In this document: piece by piece, positions 1 to 9,834 of the stretch | Layout: each line of letters starts with the position of its first letter | How positions within the stretch are numbered: the first letter of the stretch is position 1 | Notes under the pieces: generated by a model | Seen by the model: the letters and a program-made list of their open reading frames with translations, nothing else | What the model was told of the DNA's origin: nothing | Databases searched by the model: none | Position numbers and translations under genes: made by a program | From: Moringa oleifera | Lineage: Eukaryota > Streptophyta > Magnoliopsida > Brassicales > Moringaceae | Length of the DNA stretch: 64,000 nt | Direction of reading: 5' to 3' | Assembly: GCA_021397835.1 (NCBI GenBank) | Contig: JAJFZO010000230.1 | Location: forward strand, 6,442,001 to 6,506,000

Positions 1-560
1 CAAAGCTTCATTTACAAAAAATAATCACGATGATTTTGATGAATAAAAAGATCAATAAAAGTTTTATAAAATTTTAATGTTTGTTTTTATATTATTAATT
101 ATAAAAAATCAAAAGAAAATAATTTTTTTATCATATTGATGATCATATCATTTTTGTCAACATCTTAATAAAAATAATAAATGTAATGATGATGAAGTGA
201 AAGTGCGGGATAATTGTTGTGGGTTAACGTTTGTCAATAAGTAGTGGTTAAAATGTGGGGTAGGGTTTTCTCAGTGTAGGTGTGAAAGTTTGACAGATTA
301 GAAGGATAAAATGGTCAATCACAACCAAATCAATGGTAGAGGGAGCTTTCAATCACACAGTTCACACTAAGATATTCTTTCATATAGTCAAAAAAAAAAA
401 AATGGAAATCAGAGTGAGTGTTATCAATCAAGCTGTAGGTGTCTTATAAATTTAATAAGAAATTAATATCAGTTGAATAACAAATTTAAAATATAAAATA
501 ATATAATTACATTCAAAAGGAGTAATATTTTATGAGTTGTACTCTCCATTGCAATCTCAA
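1..560. other. AT-rich intergenic DNA, no gene seen
   Basis: AT-rich sequence with short homopolymer runs. No open frame longer than a few dozen codons resembles a known protein, and no transposon terminus was recognised. It precedes the promoter region of the first small gene. Confidence 0.6.
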
Positions 561-617
561 TGTTCTTTTACTTAGGCCAAACTCTTTCTATCATAGGACA
601 CATTTTCATTGGAGAAT

Positions 618-686
618 GCCACGTGTCCAGACGACGTGAGGAAAGCTTCTTGTAACGCAAGGCACGACGCTGCCTCCTACAAATAC
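618..686 (+). promoter_or_regulatory. Candidate promoter of the first small gene: G-box/ABRE-like ACGT elements and a TATA-like site
   Basis: A perfect G-box core CACGTG lies at 620-625 within CACGTGTC, an ABRE-like context. A second ACGT core follows in GACGTGAG at about 633-640. A weak TATA-like stretch, CTACAAATAC, is at 677-686. In plants such paired ACGT elements are bound by bZIP factors and often give abscisic acid or stress response; that role here is inference. The start codon is at 764, so the transcript leader would include the poly-C tract. Confidence 0.35.
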
Positions 687-696
687 ACAACGCAAC

Positions 697-698
<2 letters not shown>

Positions 699-731
<33 letters not shown>
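699..731 (+). repeat. 33-nt poly(C) homopolymer
   Basis: An uninterrupted run of 33 cytosines ends directly at CTGCAG and lies about 30 bp before the start codon at 764. It falls in the presumed 5' leader. The complementary strand is poly-G and could form G-quadruplex structures. Homopolymer length is prone to sequencing error, so the exact number is uncertain. Confidence 0.9.
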
Positions 732-763
732 TGCAGCAACTTTTTAGAGAGAGAGAGATAGCA

Positions 764-1129
764 ATGAAGCAGAGCCCAGGTGAGGAAGCGGTCCGGTGGA
801 CAAGGTCAGGGTTGAAGACGGTGAACCCAGCCGAGCCTGTTATCAGGAAGCACACAGAGCCATGGTTGAAGCCGAAGAACGGGAGTGTGTTTCCGAAGAA
901 GAGAAGATTAGTGAAGACAATGATGGTTCATTTCCTGGTTCAGTCTCTGGCTTCTCTTTGCTCCTCTGAAGCGTCCAGCCAACCCAGCAACAAGACCCAG
1001 AGGTCAAATCGCAGGATATGTCCGGATGTTTTCCAGACCCACCATCGCCGTAGCAAGCTGACCCACCGTTGTCGTTGTTGGTATTGTTGTTTCCATTGTT
1101 GTTCATTCTGTTGTGAGCCTCTGCTTTGA
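764..1129 (+). CDS. Small basic protein of unknown function, paralog of 3515-3775
   Basis: The frame encodes 121 residues starting MKQSPGEEAVRW. Residues about 31-60 hold a core shared with the neighbour at 3515: EPWLKPK-x-GSVFPK-x-R-x-LVKTMM followed by FLVQ. The PKKRR stretch could act as a nuclear localisation signal. I do not recognise the family and assign no function. The last ~30 residues are Cys-rich and come from TTGTTG-type repeats, which looks like out-of-frame translation. In the +2 frame the DNA from about 1000 ends at a TAG at 1051-1053 after a peptide ending in M-x-x-x-FPDPPSP, more like the paralog's end (NMVFPYPL). A 1-nt deletion near 990-1000, or a sequencing error, may therefore have altered the true C-terminus. 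Similar 3' sequence (TTCTAG-x-TTTGGT) after both genes supports duplication. Confidence 0.6.
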   Translation: MKQSPGEEAVRWTRSGLKTVNPAEPVIRKHTEPWLKPKNGSVFPKKRRLVKTMMVHFLVQSLASLCSSEASSQPSNKTQRSNRRICPDVFQTHHRRSKLTHRCRCWYCCFHCCSFCCEPLL

Positions 1130-3412
1130 GGACCATATCGTTCTACAGTTTCCATACAGTTGGGATACGGGAATATTCAGTCTAGTTTATGTATTTTCCG
1201 TTGTTTATAAACGATCCTTCTCTCTTTGTCTTCTAGATTTGGTGTCTCACCTGAGCTTCTATGTTTAACGGTGCTCTGCTCTGCTTTTCTGCAATCAATT
1301 TGCAGCCATGGAAGTTTTCATATAAACCCAGCTCAGTTCCTGGCCTGAACGATCAGTGGGTATCAGAAATGGTCAGATTTAATGCAAACAGGGATTCAGA
1401 AATCTGGTGATAACACAGGATAGAAGAAAAACCTAACCTGTTCCCCCCTGCAAAATTAGATCATTCTTCACCCTTGTAATGGTTCTGCAACAGTATACCA
1501 GAAGGAAGAAGGAACGATGCAGCACCCACTACCCATGAAAGTTGAAGATTCGAGGAGCAGAAAGTTCAACAGCGTCATAAAACTGAGCTTTGAATCTAAA
1601 AGCAAAGTGACCCAGAAAAAGTAGTTACGTTGAAAGAATTTCTGAATCAATGATCACAACATCTTCCATTTTCAATTGATTTGAAATTTCCTAACTTTCT
1701 TGCACTATCCTTTCAGTTATAAGTGTGTCATCAAAAAGAGCAGTACGGAAAAATTATTTCTTATTGATTAAGACACCAAAAGGAAAAGTCGAACTCTTGT
1801 CTTTCTTCTCATTTCCTATCCATTTTGGAGCTCCATCAAAATTTAGCGGTACTTTTGACAAACTATGACTTCTTTCCTTTTCATTCTCACCAAACAGACA
1901 AATGCATAGTGTTCCGGTTAATGTACAGCTGTCCAGACGGAAAGGTCTTCAGAGAGTCCTCCATAGATAAGAGACGAATAAAGTGTCCTGTTCAAAGTTC
2001 AAACTTCCCAAGTAAACAGGCAATTTAGTGGAATCCTGCCACAATTATTAGAAAGCTGGTTAGATTTTTCAAAGCAATGCAAACCATATGGTAAACAAGT
2101 CTCATTCAAGTTTTACTATCAAATTCCATATTTACAAGCAAAATGGCCAAATGCTATACTGTAGACAGCTGTCATTCCATTTAATCATAGCTACATTTCA
2201 TAATTGATTAATTTTTTAATTATAACCAGGAAAATTAATAATTAATTATATCAACAAATCTTTTATTTTGTTTATGATCTCAAATTATATAAGATCTGTA
2301 ACTTACGTTTTTGTTAGATTTTTAATGTGAAATTTTCATTAATTATTTTTGTTAACATTAATGGTTTTATGTACATAGGTGAATTATATTTTTACTTATG
2401 TAATTATTTTAATATTTTTTGAAATATTATCTAAATAAATAAAAATTTTATTTTTTATTTTTAAATATTTATATTTGATATATTCTTATTAAATTAAATA
2501 TAAAAATATTTTATTTATTTTGATAGTATTTTAAAAATTATGATAATTATATAAATAAAAATCATGTCACGTTATATACATATGGTTAAGAATTTAACAA
2601 AAAATAAATTTTAAATAAATATTTTATTTTTTATATATATTTAAAATTATGAATAATATATATCTATTTATATAATTAATTTATAATCCAAAATTGTGTC
2701 CATAAAATTTAAAATGTATTTTGTATATTATAATCATAATATAAAAAATAAAAAAATAAATGATAAAACCATAACATATTATAATATTCTCATATTTCAA
2801 CATAACTCATATCAAAGGATTTTGATTTTATCTCTATCGGAAGCATCACATAGTTTTTGCTAATTAAATAATTGTTTGTCGATGATTTTCTCTTTTGTAA
2901 ATATTAAGTAATAGATAAACTCTCTGAATATCTATAATTGGAAAAAAAATAAAATTCAAAGCTTCAATTTCCACCAAGGCCCTACAAATCAAATGTTGAT
3001 ATTGAACATGAAAAGGACAAAAAAAAAAAAAAAAGTAATCAAATTGAGTTGATGAGAACGGAAAGAGGAAAGTGAGCATTCAAAAATGCCACTCGGAAGG
3101 ACAAAAGAGAAGCTGAGGATTGTGGGGTCTGGCAGTCAGCTGTGTTGGTCATGGACAAGGACGGGATACTCATGCAGTCACATGAAAGTTTCCCAACAAG
3201 AGAGGGGGAGAATCTTTGACAAATTCTTGGAAAGTGAATTCACTTTATAATTGTAGAAATTCATAATTTTAATTGATCTGATTTAAAATATAATGTAAAT
3301 TCATCAAAAAAATTTTTTGGTTGATTCAATCTGTACTGGTGTTTTTTTTTTTTAAAAAAAGATCAATAGAAATTGTGTTAAGTGCCCATAAATTGCTTTG
3401 TCCTCAAGTTTC
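1130..3412. other. Intergenic, very AT-rich; no gene recognised
   Basis: The stretch 1140-1300 resembles the 3' flank of the second small gene. From about 2200 to 2830 the DNA is extremely AT-rich with no coding potential. Short frames at 1468-1650 (minus), 1825-2028 (plus) and 2864-3079 (minus) have no recognisable motif. No transposon ends were identified. Confidence 0.5.
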
Positions 3413-3432
3413 CTCTCTCTCTCTCTCTCTCT
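3413..3432 (+). repeat. (CT)10 microsatellite
   Basis: Ten CT dinucleotides about 100 bp upstream of the start codon of the second small gene and 18 bp before its TATA box. Pyrimidine CT tracts near transcription starts are common in plant core promoters. Confidence 0.9.
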
Positions 3433-3450
3433 TGCGAATGGAGAAGTTCC

Positions 3451-3456
3451 TATAAA
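3451..3456 (+). promoter_or_regulatory. TATA box of the second small gene
   Basis: A perfect TATAAA lies 59 bp upstream of the ATG at 3515. This would place transcription start near 3480, giving a short leader. The (CT)10 tract lies just upstream. Confidence 0.55.
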
Positions 3457-3514
3457 GCTGTAGAGCCCTTGAAAGCTTTTATACCCACAGAAGAGATCAG
3501 GAGGTGGTAGTGAG

Positions 3515-3775
3515 ATGAGCCGGGCAGAAGAGACAGCGGCGGAGAAGACTGGGTGGCGCCTGGTGGATGAGGAGGAGAAAGGGAAGAGAGAGCCATGGTT
3601 GAAGCCCAAGAGTGGAAGTGTGTTCCCGAAGCAGAGGATGTTAGTGAAGACAATGATGCTTGATTTCTTAGTCCAACATTTGACTTCACGGAGCTCCTCC
3701 TCCTCTCATTCAGACAAGCAGACCAAAATGCCAAGTTCAGGCAAGAGTAACATGGTATTTCCGTACCCACTGTAG
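3515..3775 (+). CDS. Small basic protein of unknown function, paralog of 764-1129
   Basis: Encodes 86 residues beginning MSRAEETAAEKTGW. The core at residues about 27-55 reads REPWLKPKSGSVFPKQRMLV then KTMM and FLVQ, matching the first small gene almost residue for residue. A Ser-rich stretch follows, and the protein ends SNMVFPYPL. The acidic-to-basic N-terminus has a different spacing from the paralog. No signal peptide or membrane segment is visible. A TATA box at 3451 and a CT tract support this start. Function is unknown; the conserved core suggests a binding or regulatory peptide module, which is inference only. Confidence 0.65.
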   Translation: MSRAEETAAEKTGWRLVDEEEKGKREPWLKPKSGSVFPKQRMLVKTMMLDFLVQHLTSRSSSSSHSDKQTKMPSSGKSNMVFPYPL

Positions 3776-3886
3776 CCTGCCAATACTTATCGTGTCTCTG
3801 TTTTCTAGCTTTGGTTTTGTACAAACTCGGTCTTTTAGTTGTGTAAGTTCCACATAAAGCCAAGCTCTGTTTCTCTCTTCTTTTAA

Positions 3887-3946
3887 GAAGAGGCGGTGAG
3901 AGCCCAGACAGAGCCGTGGTTCAAGCCCTACCAGGCTTTAAACTAG
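3887..3946 (+). pseudogene. Truncated third copy of the small-protein motif
   Basis: Read in frame, 3887-3946 gives EEAVRAQTEPWFKPYQALN then TAG. EEAVR matches the first small gene near its N-terminus, and TEPWxKP matches its core, with the intervening segment missing. It lies about 110 bp after the stop of the second gene and has no obvious start codon. It could instead be part of that gene's 3' untranslated region with a chance match, but two separate motif matches in the same order make a relic copy likelier. Confidence 0.4.
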
Positions 3947-5500
3947 TTCTGTATCACAATTAATGAAAACAGAGACGATTGTCTTGTCTTCGTTATGGTC
4001 TGAAAATGAAAGGTGATATCAATCTACTAACCACGTGATTGGGACAAAGACAATTGTAAGGTTATCTGTAAGAGGTTCTCTTTTCTTCCTCTATTAGTCA
4101 TTGTCCTGATACAGACAGAATTTTATAATTCTTTCTTTTAACTTTTTCCCTTCCTGTTTTCCTACGCATTTTTTTATTGCTATCACATACTGGAACCACT
4201 TGCGCTATCAACTGTCATAACTGTAAAGAGAAACAGCCAAACCTTAAAACGAGATTGATTGTCTGCACTGACACTTTGTCTTGTTTACTGCTAATATTCT
4301 GCTAATTTAAAAGAAACAATATAAATCAGATCAACATAAAATTCTTTATAGAAACACATAACCAATTTGTGTTACATAATTGCGTAGTCCTCTGTTTTTT
4401 TTTTTTTTAAGTCCTGGAAGTGATCCAAGAGGATCCAATGTCCTGGATGGTGACATGGATACAGTCATCAGCTTCGTCTCTGTTTTAAAAAGCTGGAAGC
4501 TCTTTCTTGTCCTCTTGAAGGGTATAGGACATTTATCAATGGTAGGTCATTAGGGGCCCTGGAAGTAATTGCAAGGCACAGCAAGATTGTTGAATGTGCT
4601 GAAACAACTTGTTTCCTACCAGTTTTTATAACCCTTCTTCTTTGGAATCCTAAACAAAGTAATTTTTCAGACTTCAATTCATTTATCCCTTTTTTTTTTG
4701 TCATATTATATACCAAGAAATTTATGGGACAATGACGCAGGGTGTTGAAGTTACATTGACAATAACATGAGCCATGTTGTTCTACTCTAAATTCTTACAT
4801 CCTGAAGACTCCAGAGTTCTTGCCCTTCCAAAAGCCCAACCCCTAAGGCTGCAATTAAGCCCAGTCCATTGAATTCCATGGAGGATATTAATTTACTTTT
4901 TATTTATTTATTTTAAAAAATTTAAAAACATTTTTATAAATAATAGTATTAATATAAAAATAAAAATGTAATAAACATTTTAATTATTAATTTTATCATT
5001 AAATTATCATTTATTTTGATTTATTCAAAAACTCAACACATTCTAAATAAAAGGCAATGTGATCCTTCTTACAAATACAATAACACATTAATTTTTTTGT
5101 TCCTTAGTTAATATAGTTTTTTCTTTGTCGTAATCTTTTCATTTGATTTTTATTAATTTTCAAAAATAAAACAATTTTTAATTTATTGTATAAACATGAG
5201 AAAAAATAAAAATAAAAATAAAAAGTATTAATTATTTGATTTATTGAATTATTAATGGTAGCATCCCTTTAAGAAAAGATTATAGTGCAAGTTCTTAGGG
5301 TTACCATAATTAAAGCTGTTGACTAGCAGAAGTAGAGCCACTAAGCAAAGCAATGTGGCTCGCAGCCTTTTACATGTAACCGTTACACAACGGGCTCATA
5401 TTTCCCACCTCGGCGAACCAAATTCAAAAAACCTCAAAAGAGAAAAAGAAGAAAAAGCAAAAGCAAACCATTTGCCTTTTGCTTTCCTTTGTTCAAATCC
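3947..5500. other. Intergenic; no gene recognised
   Basis: Moderately to strongly AT-rich. Short frames such as 4468-4716 (minus) show no known motif. The segment 4900-5270 is low-complexity AT. I see no transposon remains. Confidence 0.5.
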
Positions 5501-5514
5501 AACTACAGATATCT

Positions 5515-5520
5515 TATAAA
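5515..5520 (+). promoter_or_regulatory. TATA box of the MGCC-protein gene
   Basis: TATAAA lies 60 bp upstream of the ATG at 5580 and only 12 bp upstream of an alternative in-frame ATG at 5532. A normal transcription start 25-35 bp downstream would exclude the 5532 ATG from the mRNA, so this site helps decide the start. Confidence 0.6.
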
Positions 5521-5579
5521 ACAGCTCACTCATGTTCTATAATTGCCAATTCTCTCCCATTCTCTCCTTTGTCTCTCAA

Positions 5580-6542
5580 ATGGGTTGCTGTATCAGCAAG
5601 TGCCAACCCAAGGAAGAAGACTCCATTGATGAGTTCAGTCATGTTGAAGAGAAGCTCGTCATCGTCTCCCAGGCACCCAAAGCTCCTCACTTTCCTCTTT
5701 CAAACAAAGTGATCAACAAGGTAAGTCCTGTTCCATTATCAAACAAAGTGTCACCTTCTCCTCCTTCTCCTTCCAATTCTACTTCTTCAGCTTCCTCCTT
5801 CAGCTGCACTACTAGTACTGCAACCAGCAACACGGCCAGCTCATGCTCGTCGGTCTCCAGCGCGTCGTCGTCGTCGGTGTTGTGTTCGAAGGACAGGTCC
5901 TTCTCTAACGAGTTCTTGTGGGCGTGTTACAGAGAAAACCCACATATAGTTCGTATTAATTCTATCAGGGAAGCTTCTCTTTTGCTGTCAAACACTAAGG
6001 CTACTACTCATCAATCTCAAAAATTTGATCCAGTCGCGGCAGAACTGAAGCAGCGGATTACTCAGAGACCGACTGGATCCACAGCGCAGAAGAGAGTTCG
6101 GTCTAGTTCACCGACTCGGACCTTAACGAGACAGAAGAGCTTCCGGGTAGAGCCGGAGATCAAAGTTAACTCTTTGTATTCTGTGCCAAGCAGAAGAGCT
6201 TTGAGGTCACCTTCTCCTAGTAGGAGATTCGGTGGGGAAAATGGCGTAGGCCTCTCCAAGGAAAGTTGCTCTAAGCGTATGGTAGGTTCGAAGGTAAACG
6301 CAGCACCACAAGCACACTCTCTTTTGCCAAGTTTCCGGCCGGCAAGCCCATGCAAGAACCCTGGTATAGTAAGGCCCTGCTTGAGGAATAGAGAGACTTG
6401 CGTTCATCGTGTTAGCTCCAAAATTGATGAAACTGCCGTCCGAGAAGCACTTTCAAGCCAAGAAGACAGTAACACCGACTGCCTTCCCATTGAGGACATG
6501 GACAACCCTCTCATCTCCCTGGATTGCTTTATTTTTCTCTAG
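5580..6542 (+). CDS. Ser/Arg-rich MGCC protein, predicted N-myristoylated and palmitoylated
   Basis: Single-exon gene encoding 320 residues starting MGCCISKCQPKEED. The frame is open upstream to an ATG at 5532, but 5580 is chosen because Gly2 with Cys3, Cys4 and Cys8 forms a classic myristoylation/palmitoylation signal and because the TATA box would put the first ATG outside the mRNA. A Ser-rich low-complexity region spans about 56-102. The block SFSNEFLWACYRENPHIVRI lies at about 107-126, followed by basic Ser-Pro motifs (TRQKSFRVEP, RSPSPSRRF). The acidic tail ends near NPLISLDCFIFL. Plant MGCC proteins of this kind are peripheral plasma-membrane proteins, generally annotated as Ser/Arg-repetitive-like; their biochemical role is not established. 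A GTAAGT donor-like sequence at 5721-5726 sits inside the frame and could be a cryptic splice site. Confidence 0.8.
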   Translation: MGCCISKCQPKEEDSIDEFSHVEEKLVIVSQAPKAPHFPLSNKVINKVSPVPLSNKVSPSPPSPSNSTSSASSFSCTTSTATSNTASSCSSVSSASSSSVLCSKDRSFSNEFLWACYRENPHIVRINSIREASLLLSNTKATTHQSQKFDPVAAELKQRITQRPTGSTAQKRVRSSSPTRTLTRQKSFRVEPEIKVNSLYSVPSRRALRSPSPSRRFGGENGVGLSKESCSKRMVGSKVNAAPQAHSLLPSFRPASPCKNPGIVRPCLRNRETCVHRVSSKIDETAVREALSSQEDSNTDCLPIEDMDNPLISLDCFIFL

Positions 6543-8100
6543 AAATTAAGCTATCAATTTTTTTTCATCTTGTTCATAGTTTTTACATTTTTTTTTACTG
6601 TTTGTTTGTTTGTTTGATTGATTTCTTTCTGGGTTTCTTTTTTTTCGAACAATATTCACCAATAGGTTCAAATTGATCAACCAGATCAAACTGCTAGATC
6701 GATACGTTACTGAGATTGGCTGTATTTTATTTTATTTGATTTTTCTATAGAGAAAATGAAATGGGTATCATATAACCAATGATTCTTTAGGGCAGATTGA
6801 AAATTTTTCACCCAAAATCACAAAGCTAAATTGCATGATTCGTGATTTTCTTCTCTTTCGTTTTCCTTTTCTGACATTGAAGAAACTTGCAAGCAGATTG
6901 TGTTGGGCCAAGGATGGCTAAGCCCAACGTTTCTGTGAAAGACTATGCCTCCTGTAGGAAAAAGACTTGGATAAGCCTCCTGTTGGCCCACAGAAAGAAA
7001 TTTGTCCTTGCACTTGGACCATTGTGGCTGTACTTCGAGCATCATATTACTTACTTTAGGATTTTTAATATTATGATCATAAATTTTTTTGGATAGCCAA
7101 AATCATGATAAAATTGCCAGAGCTAATAACCTAATAGGTAAATGCCCTCCGTTTCTCTTTATCATTTTTTTATTGTTTTTAATTCCTTATATATCAATCA
7201 AACTCTTGGACCGCAAACTATAAGCCATGTCCGATTCAAACCCTCCAATTGCTAAGCCACTATGAAACATAAATTAGATCAGAATTTTCCGTTGACTTAA
7301 TTTTTTTGGAGTTTTTATAAAAATTATGGCACAAAATAATTTAATAAAATCGATAATCACTGTTTCTTTATTTTTTTAAATTTTGTAAAAAAACAAACAC
7401 AAGAAATAGATCACTTGCTATCCATATAAATTTAGGATTTTACAATAATAAAATAAAAGTCAAAATGTGATATCATTTCTACTTTATTCATTGCAAGTGG
7501 TACATATGGTGATTTGGACCTTAGAGCGGCGGAGTTGTTGATGTATCATATTTCATACTTCAATAATCAATTGGGCTATGTTTTTCAGAATTTGCCAAAT
7601 CATTGAAAACATGGCATTTTCCCATCCTTAAAAGTTAGGCCAAGATGCTAATTCCCAAAGCATTATGTGCCTTTCCCGTGAAAATATATTCAATTTTATA
7701 CAAATTTCAACCTCATTTCCCACTCAACATCATCAAAATTTCTAATGCTCTCAATAACTAAGATGGTTAGCTAGTGATTTGAAGGGTATGAAAGTCCTAT
7801 TTGTCATGATTAACAAAAAACTAGGGTTTCTTATGAGAAACATTTTTGAAATTTAAATCATTATTAAAGATGTCATTCATCAAAAATTTTGACCCTCATG
7901 CTGGCAAAAATTAATCCATATATACAGGAAACTGGGTTGGTTTTAATTTTATTTTGAAAGGACGAAATGATTTTTTAAAATTTTATTATGTTAATATAAT
8001 AAAAAAATAATAATAAAATTATAATAATTGATTTTATGGAATTATTTGGTGTTATAGTATCTCTTAAAAAGTTCATTACAATTTAAATTAATAAAAAATC

Positions 8101-8137
<37 letters not shown>

Positions 8138-9834
8138 ATATAATAATACATAACTTTATAGCATAAATGTAGGCAACTAGCTGGCAACTAAGGCAGCACT
8201 CTTACACATCAAAATGGAACGAAGAGAGGACGACATGTAACGAAGAGAATTCATGTAGGAGGGCAAAACAAAGGTGATTATTAAGCACGTGTCAACCAAA
8301 TGGAACACGTTTGGTTGGAACATGTAGAGCTTGCAATGTCGTGGAGGGAATCCAAAGATTATGGTGTCCTCATATAAGGCAATAATTAATGGGAGGAAAT
8401 TCACATGCTCTGGTTTCTCTTTCTCTATGGTACAAGATGAAAAGCAATCCAATTTAGGGCTAGATATCATTGTCGGCCAGCAACACTTCATTCTTTTGTG
8501 AATCTTCATGTCCTCTCTTCTTGAGGTATTAGGGTTGATTAGGGCCCCTCCTCCCTCCTCCCTCCTCGCTCGAAAGAGACCTTCAACGAGATGAGTTATT
8601 CAATTGAAATTGGATTGCATAGCGCATATTCCCATTAAGATTTACTATAAAGTATAGTGATAGGATGAGGTTGTTTTCTTTCGGCAAGCAACAGGCCGAT
8701 CATAGCATTAGAGTAGCAAAAAAGAAAGCAATAGTTAATATGAAAACAATATCTAACAACAAATATCCAAAACATAATCCATTTCGAATTTCTCCAAAAG
8801 GAGGTGGGTCTCTACTCACCTTTCTTGCCTTGACATTTTATAGGCAACCAACAATTTCACTGTCATCCCACTAAGAAAAATATTGTTTTATAAATCTTTA
8901 GAAGCTTTCTTTTTTTCCCTCTCATAAGTTGTGATATCTTCTAATCTTACAATCTTGCAATCTTATAATGATAATTGTTTAATTAAATTTTCATTTTTTT
9001 TCAATAAATTTCTGTTTGTTGTAGACATTATTAATTTGTTTTAAAGTTTTAGTCACCATCGTTCTCATATATAATTAAAAGAGGGGATTATAAAATATAG
9101 AAAGTTAATACATTTGATTTTGATGCTTGATTTGTATATCATCAATAAATAAAGAAAATTAAATGCGCATTAAGAATGAAGTTAATTTCTTAACCTATGG
9201 TGTATGATAATTTGCTGATGAGTCAAATTAAAAGAATATGTGAATCAAAAAAACAAAAAAGACTTTGAGTTGATCATAAACCAAGAAAGGAAAACGAAAA
9301 TTGTGAGGAAGAGAGTGAAATTGACTTGAGAAAACAAAAAGCCTATGGGTATAGTGATTGATGGCAAAAGAGCCAGAGAAAGTCGAGTACATCGGCTTCT
9401 TTCGTAGGGGCCTATCGTCCTTCTGAGTTCGCTTGAGTTTTGATATCTTGGGTGCTCTGCTGACTGTGTAAACGATTAGCTTAGTAGACTTTTCAGATTG
9501 TACGAAGACTTGACATTGATAGTCACCATGCCTTCTAGTATAGAACTCAGATGCATGTTTCCTCATATACTTTTGTCATGTAATATAAATTTAATCATAC
9601 ATTATTGTATGATACATTTTTTTTAGTTATATTATGGTTTTAGATATTCAAAGAAATTTTTTGAATTTTGATGAAAAAATTAGGTCACTATGGTGGACAA
9701 TATTTTATGAGTTAAAAAAACAATAAATTTGAATATGATCATTGACAACGTCTTCGAGAATCAATGTACCTAGATTTTAAACATTGATGATACTAATTGA
9801 TTTAAGATTTAAATCTGGATGTGAACTCTTTAAT
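6543..9834. other. Intergenic; no gene recognised
   Basis: Contains AT-rich DNA, an (AT)n microsatellite at 8104-8135 and a run of CCTCCCTCCTCCCTCCTC near 8548-8565. Frames at 8177-8509 (minus, 110 codons), 8665-8874 (plus) and 9228-9566 (minus, 112 codons) have no motif I recognise and are probably chance. The hAT fossil may extend left of 9835, but I could not follow it there. Confidence 0.5.
8104..8135 (+). repeat. (AT)16 microsatellite
   Basis: Uninterrupted AT dinucleotide repeat of about 32 bp in intergenic DNA. Confidence 0.9.

Noticed and set aside
843..1155. Minus-strand frames opposite the first small gene
   Set aside because: They are rich in Asn/Gly and Gln from simple repeats and mirror the plus-strand gene; no motif or promoter supports them.
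5485..5505. tRNA-like B-box (GTTCAAATCC)
   Set aside because: No matching A-box or cloverleaf at the right distance; it lies in the MGCC gene promoter.
8177..8509. 110-codon minus-strand frame
   Set aside because: No recognisable domain, no promoter signal and no conserved neighbour; length is within chance for this DNA.
9228..9566. 112-codon minus-strand frame near the hAT fossil
   Set aside because: Composition is compatible with chance and it does not match hAT sequence on that strand.
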